Shown: positions 6,123 through 6,824 of the stretch, one piece after another
Position numbering within the stretch: position 1 is the stretch's first letter
Layout: the number at the start of each line of letters is the position of its first letter
From: Deltaproteobacteria bacterium
GTDB taxonomy: Bacteria > Desulfobacterota > Syntrophia > Syntrophales > Smithellaceae
DNA length: 6,824 nucleotides
Assembly (NCBI GenBank): GCA_009668925.1
Contig: SBEK01000198.1
Coordinates: 1-6,824 of the forward strand
Reading direction: 5' to 3'
Position numbers and translations under genes: made by a program
The notes under the pieces: model-generated
Seen by the model: the letters and a program-made list of their open reading frames with translations, nothing else
What the model was told of the DNA's origin: nothing
The model's database searches: none

Positions 6123-6163
6123 TGGTAGATCTTATGTAACCGAATAGGAGGCCTATCCTACCA
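6123..6163. repeat. Nested inverted repeats upstream of the FKBP-like gene
   Basis: TGGTAG (6123-6128) is mirrored by CTACCA (6158-6163). Inside lie two overlapping short dyads: ATAGG/CCTAT (6144-6148 with 6152-6156) and TAGGA/TCCTA (6145-6149 with 6156-6160), centred near the palindrome AGGCCT (6149-6154). The position just upstream of the candidate -35 element would suit an activator or repressor site. No known operator consensus is recognised. Confidence 0.35.
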
Positions 6164-6180
6164 AGTTTTCAAAAATAAAC

Positions 6181-6199
6181 AGGCGTTTGCCTTTTTTTT
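6181..6199. terminator. Weak short-stem terminator-like element
   Basis: AGGC-GTTT-GCCT (6181-6192) runs into seven T's (6193-6199) on the plus strand. Read on the minus strand the same stem is followed by GTTTATTTTTG. The stem is only four pairs, so termination would be inefficient. It is the best candidate for ending the transcript of the GspC/PilP-like gene before the FKBP promoter region. Confidence 0.3.
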
Positions 6200-6427
6200 G
6201 ACTTCCTGTTTTCAGCCATTTTCTTCTTGACGATAGAATGGGCCGGATTGTCGTTTTAAGAGTGACAAGACACGACGTCCTAGACAAGGTACGCAAGCAA
6301 AATGAGAGGTCGCGAAAGGCAAACCGGTCTCGTCATCGTATTGAGGATCTCATCCAATTCAGCCAAAGAGATGGAATCGGAATCGGAACGCTTCCGCAAT
6401 TTCATCACGGGCTGAACACGGATGTCT

Positions 6428-6824
6428 TCATTTTCTATTGATGGACGGTCGGGGCGGCAGAGGCGGCGGGGCTGTGCCTGGTTTGGCCGTCTGACGAGAC
6501 GTCGGCGGAGACACCTGCAGCTGACCGGACGGAGGCTTGGGAGGGCTAATCTTTGCTTCTTCCGGCCTTCTGTCCTTCTGATCGCGCAGGTTCACCACCA
6601 TTTGGTCATCATCATGAGCCAGGACGATGGACTCGGGATTTATTTCTTTGAGCTTATATCCGCCGATCATCGCCCCTTCGGCAAGCGGAATCTGCCTTTT
6701 CCCCCGTCCCGGGGTTGAATACGGATTTTTTTTATCCTCAACGTAGGCGATTTTTTTGTCGTTGGTGATAATCGCGCCATAAAAGATGATTTCCGGTCTG
6801 ACGAGAGCTTGTTCTCCCTTTTTG
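6428..6824 (-). CDS. GspC/PilP-like secretion or pilus assembly protein, C-terminal part (131 aa, cut by window edge)
   Basis: The minus-strand frame is open from the right edge (first whole codon ends at 6823) to a TGA at 6428-6430. An internal ATG at 6670 is not the start, because clear domain sequence lies before it. The visible part has a periplasmic beta-rich domain: RPEIIFYGAIITNDKKIAYV (residues 9-28), a PGRGKRQIPLAEGAMIGGYK stretch (38-57) and KEINPESIVLAHDDDQMVVNL (59-79). This pattern resembles the homology-region domain of GspC, or PilP, which links inner-membrane machinery to the outer-membrane secretin. The tail (about 92-131) is rich in Pro, Ser and Thr and probably disordered. 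The family call rests on pattern memory, and the N-terminal membrane anchor expected for such proteins lies outside the window. No secretin gene follows downstream, so this would be the last gene of its operon. Confidence 0.65.
   Translation of the reverse strand, partial: KKGEQALVRPEIIFYGAIITNDKKIAYVEDKKNPYSTPGRGKRQIPLAEGAMIGGYKLKEINPESIVLAHDDDQMVVNLRDQKDRRPEEAKISPPKPPSGQLQVSPPTSRQTAKPGTAPPPLPPRPSINRK

Larger units (their letters stand above)
5962..6427. other. 466-base gene-poor interval between the GspC/PilP-like and FKBP-like genes
   Basis: No convincing gene is seen on either strand. The interval holds a candidate promoter for the FKBP-like gene (6095-6122), a cluster of inverted repeats (6123-6163), and a short GC hairpin beside a T-run (6181-6199). 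The stretch 6200-6427 has frames of 41 codons (minus) and 67 codons (plus) without ribosome binding sites. They read as noise or as a badly decayed gene. Confidence 0.6.

Noticed and set aside
6280..6405. 41-codon minus-strand frame downstream of the GspC/PilP-like gene, containing SISLAELDEILNTMTR
   Set aside because: The first half looks protein-like, but there is no ribosome binding site and the end is hydrophobic noise. A decayed gene is possible but cannot be supported.
6238..6441. 67-codon plus-strand frame in the gene-poor interval
   Set aside because: No ribosome binding site, very basic random-looking composition, and it overlaps the end of the opposite-strand gene.

Overview
The window looks like a piece of a Gram-negative bacterial chromosome. 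Three gene products carry Sec-type signal peptides. A fourth, cut by the right edge, resembles the periplasmic part of a type II secretion or type IV pilus component. The mix of proteins (FG-GAP/VCBS repeats fused to an exported oxidase, a Mip/FkpA-like FKBP, a GspC/PilP-like fragment) and the moderate GC content fit a deltaproteobacterium (Desulfobacterota, Geobacter- or Syntrophus-like). That placement is inferred from memory of families, not from a search. No rRNA, tRNA, CRISPR array, insertion sequence or phage gene was seen.

Layout. The left part is on the plus strand: a small conserved protein of unknown function (32-538), then an exported phosphotriesterase-family hydrolase (629-1714) ending in a strong rho-independent terminator (1747-1789). 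The rest is on the minus strand and converges on it. From right to left it holds the C-terminal part of a GspC/PilP-like protein (6824 down to 6428), a 466-base gene-poor interval (6427 to 5962), an exported FKBP-like protein (5961 to 5287), a possible 14-codon reading frame (5290 to 5246), and a very large exported multicopper oxidase (5221 to 1934) with its own terminator (1890-1923). The 219-base convergent gap contains three stem-loops.

How the genes may work together. The FKBP-like gene and the oxidase gene lie 65 bases apart on one strand and are probably co-transcribed. The first product would act as a periplasmic folding factor. The second is a 1095-residue CotA/bilirubin-oxidase-like enzyme with all copper ligands, carrying at its C-terminus six FG-GAP-type repeats that should form a beta-propeller. 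The FKBP domain lacks several residues needed for prolyl isomerase catalysis, so it may be a chaperone rather than an isomerase. The propeller repeats alternate between two subtypes, which suggests that a two-blade unit was amplified three times. These two points and the small coupled frame between the genes are the most interesting observations here. The physiological substrate of the oxidase (metal ion or phenolic compound) cannot be read from the sequence.
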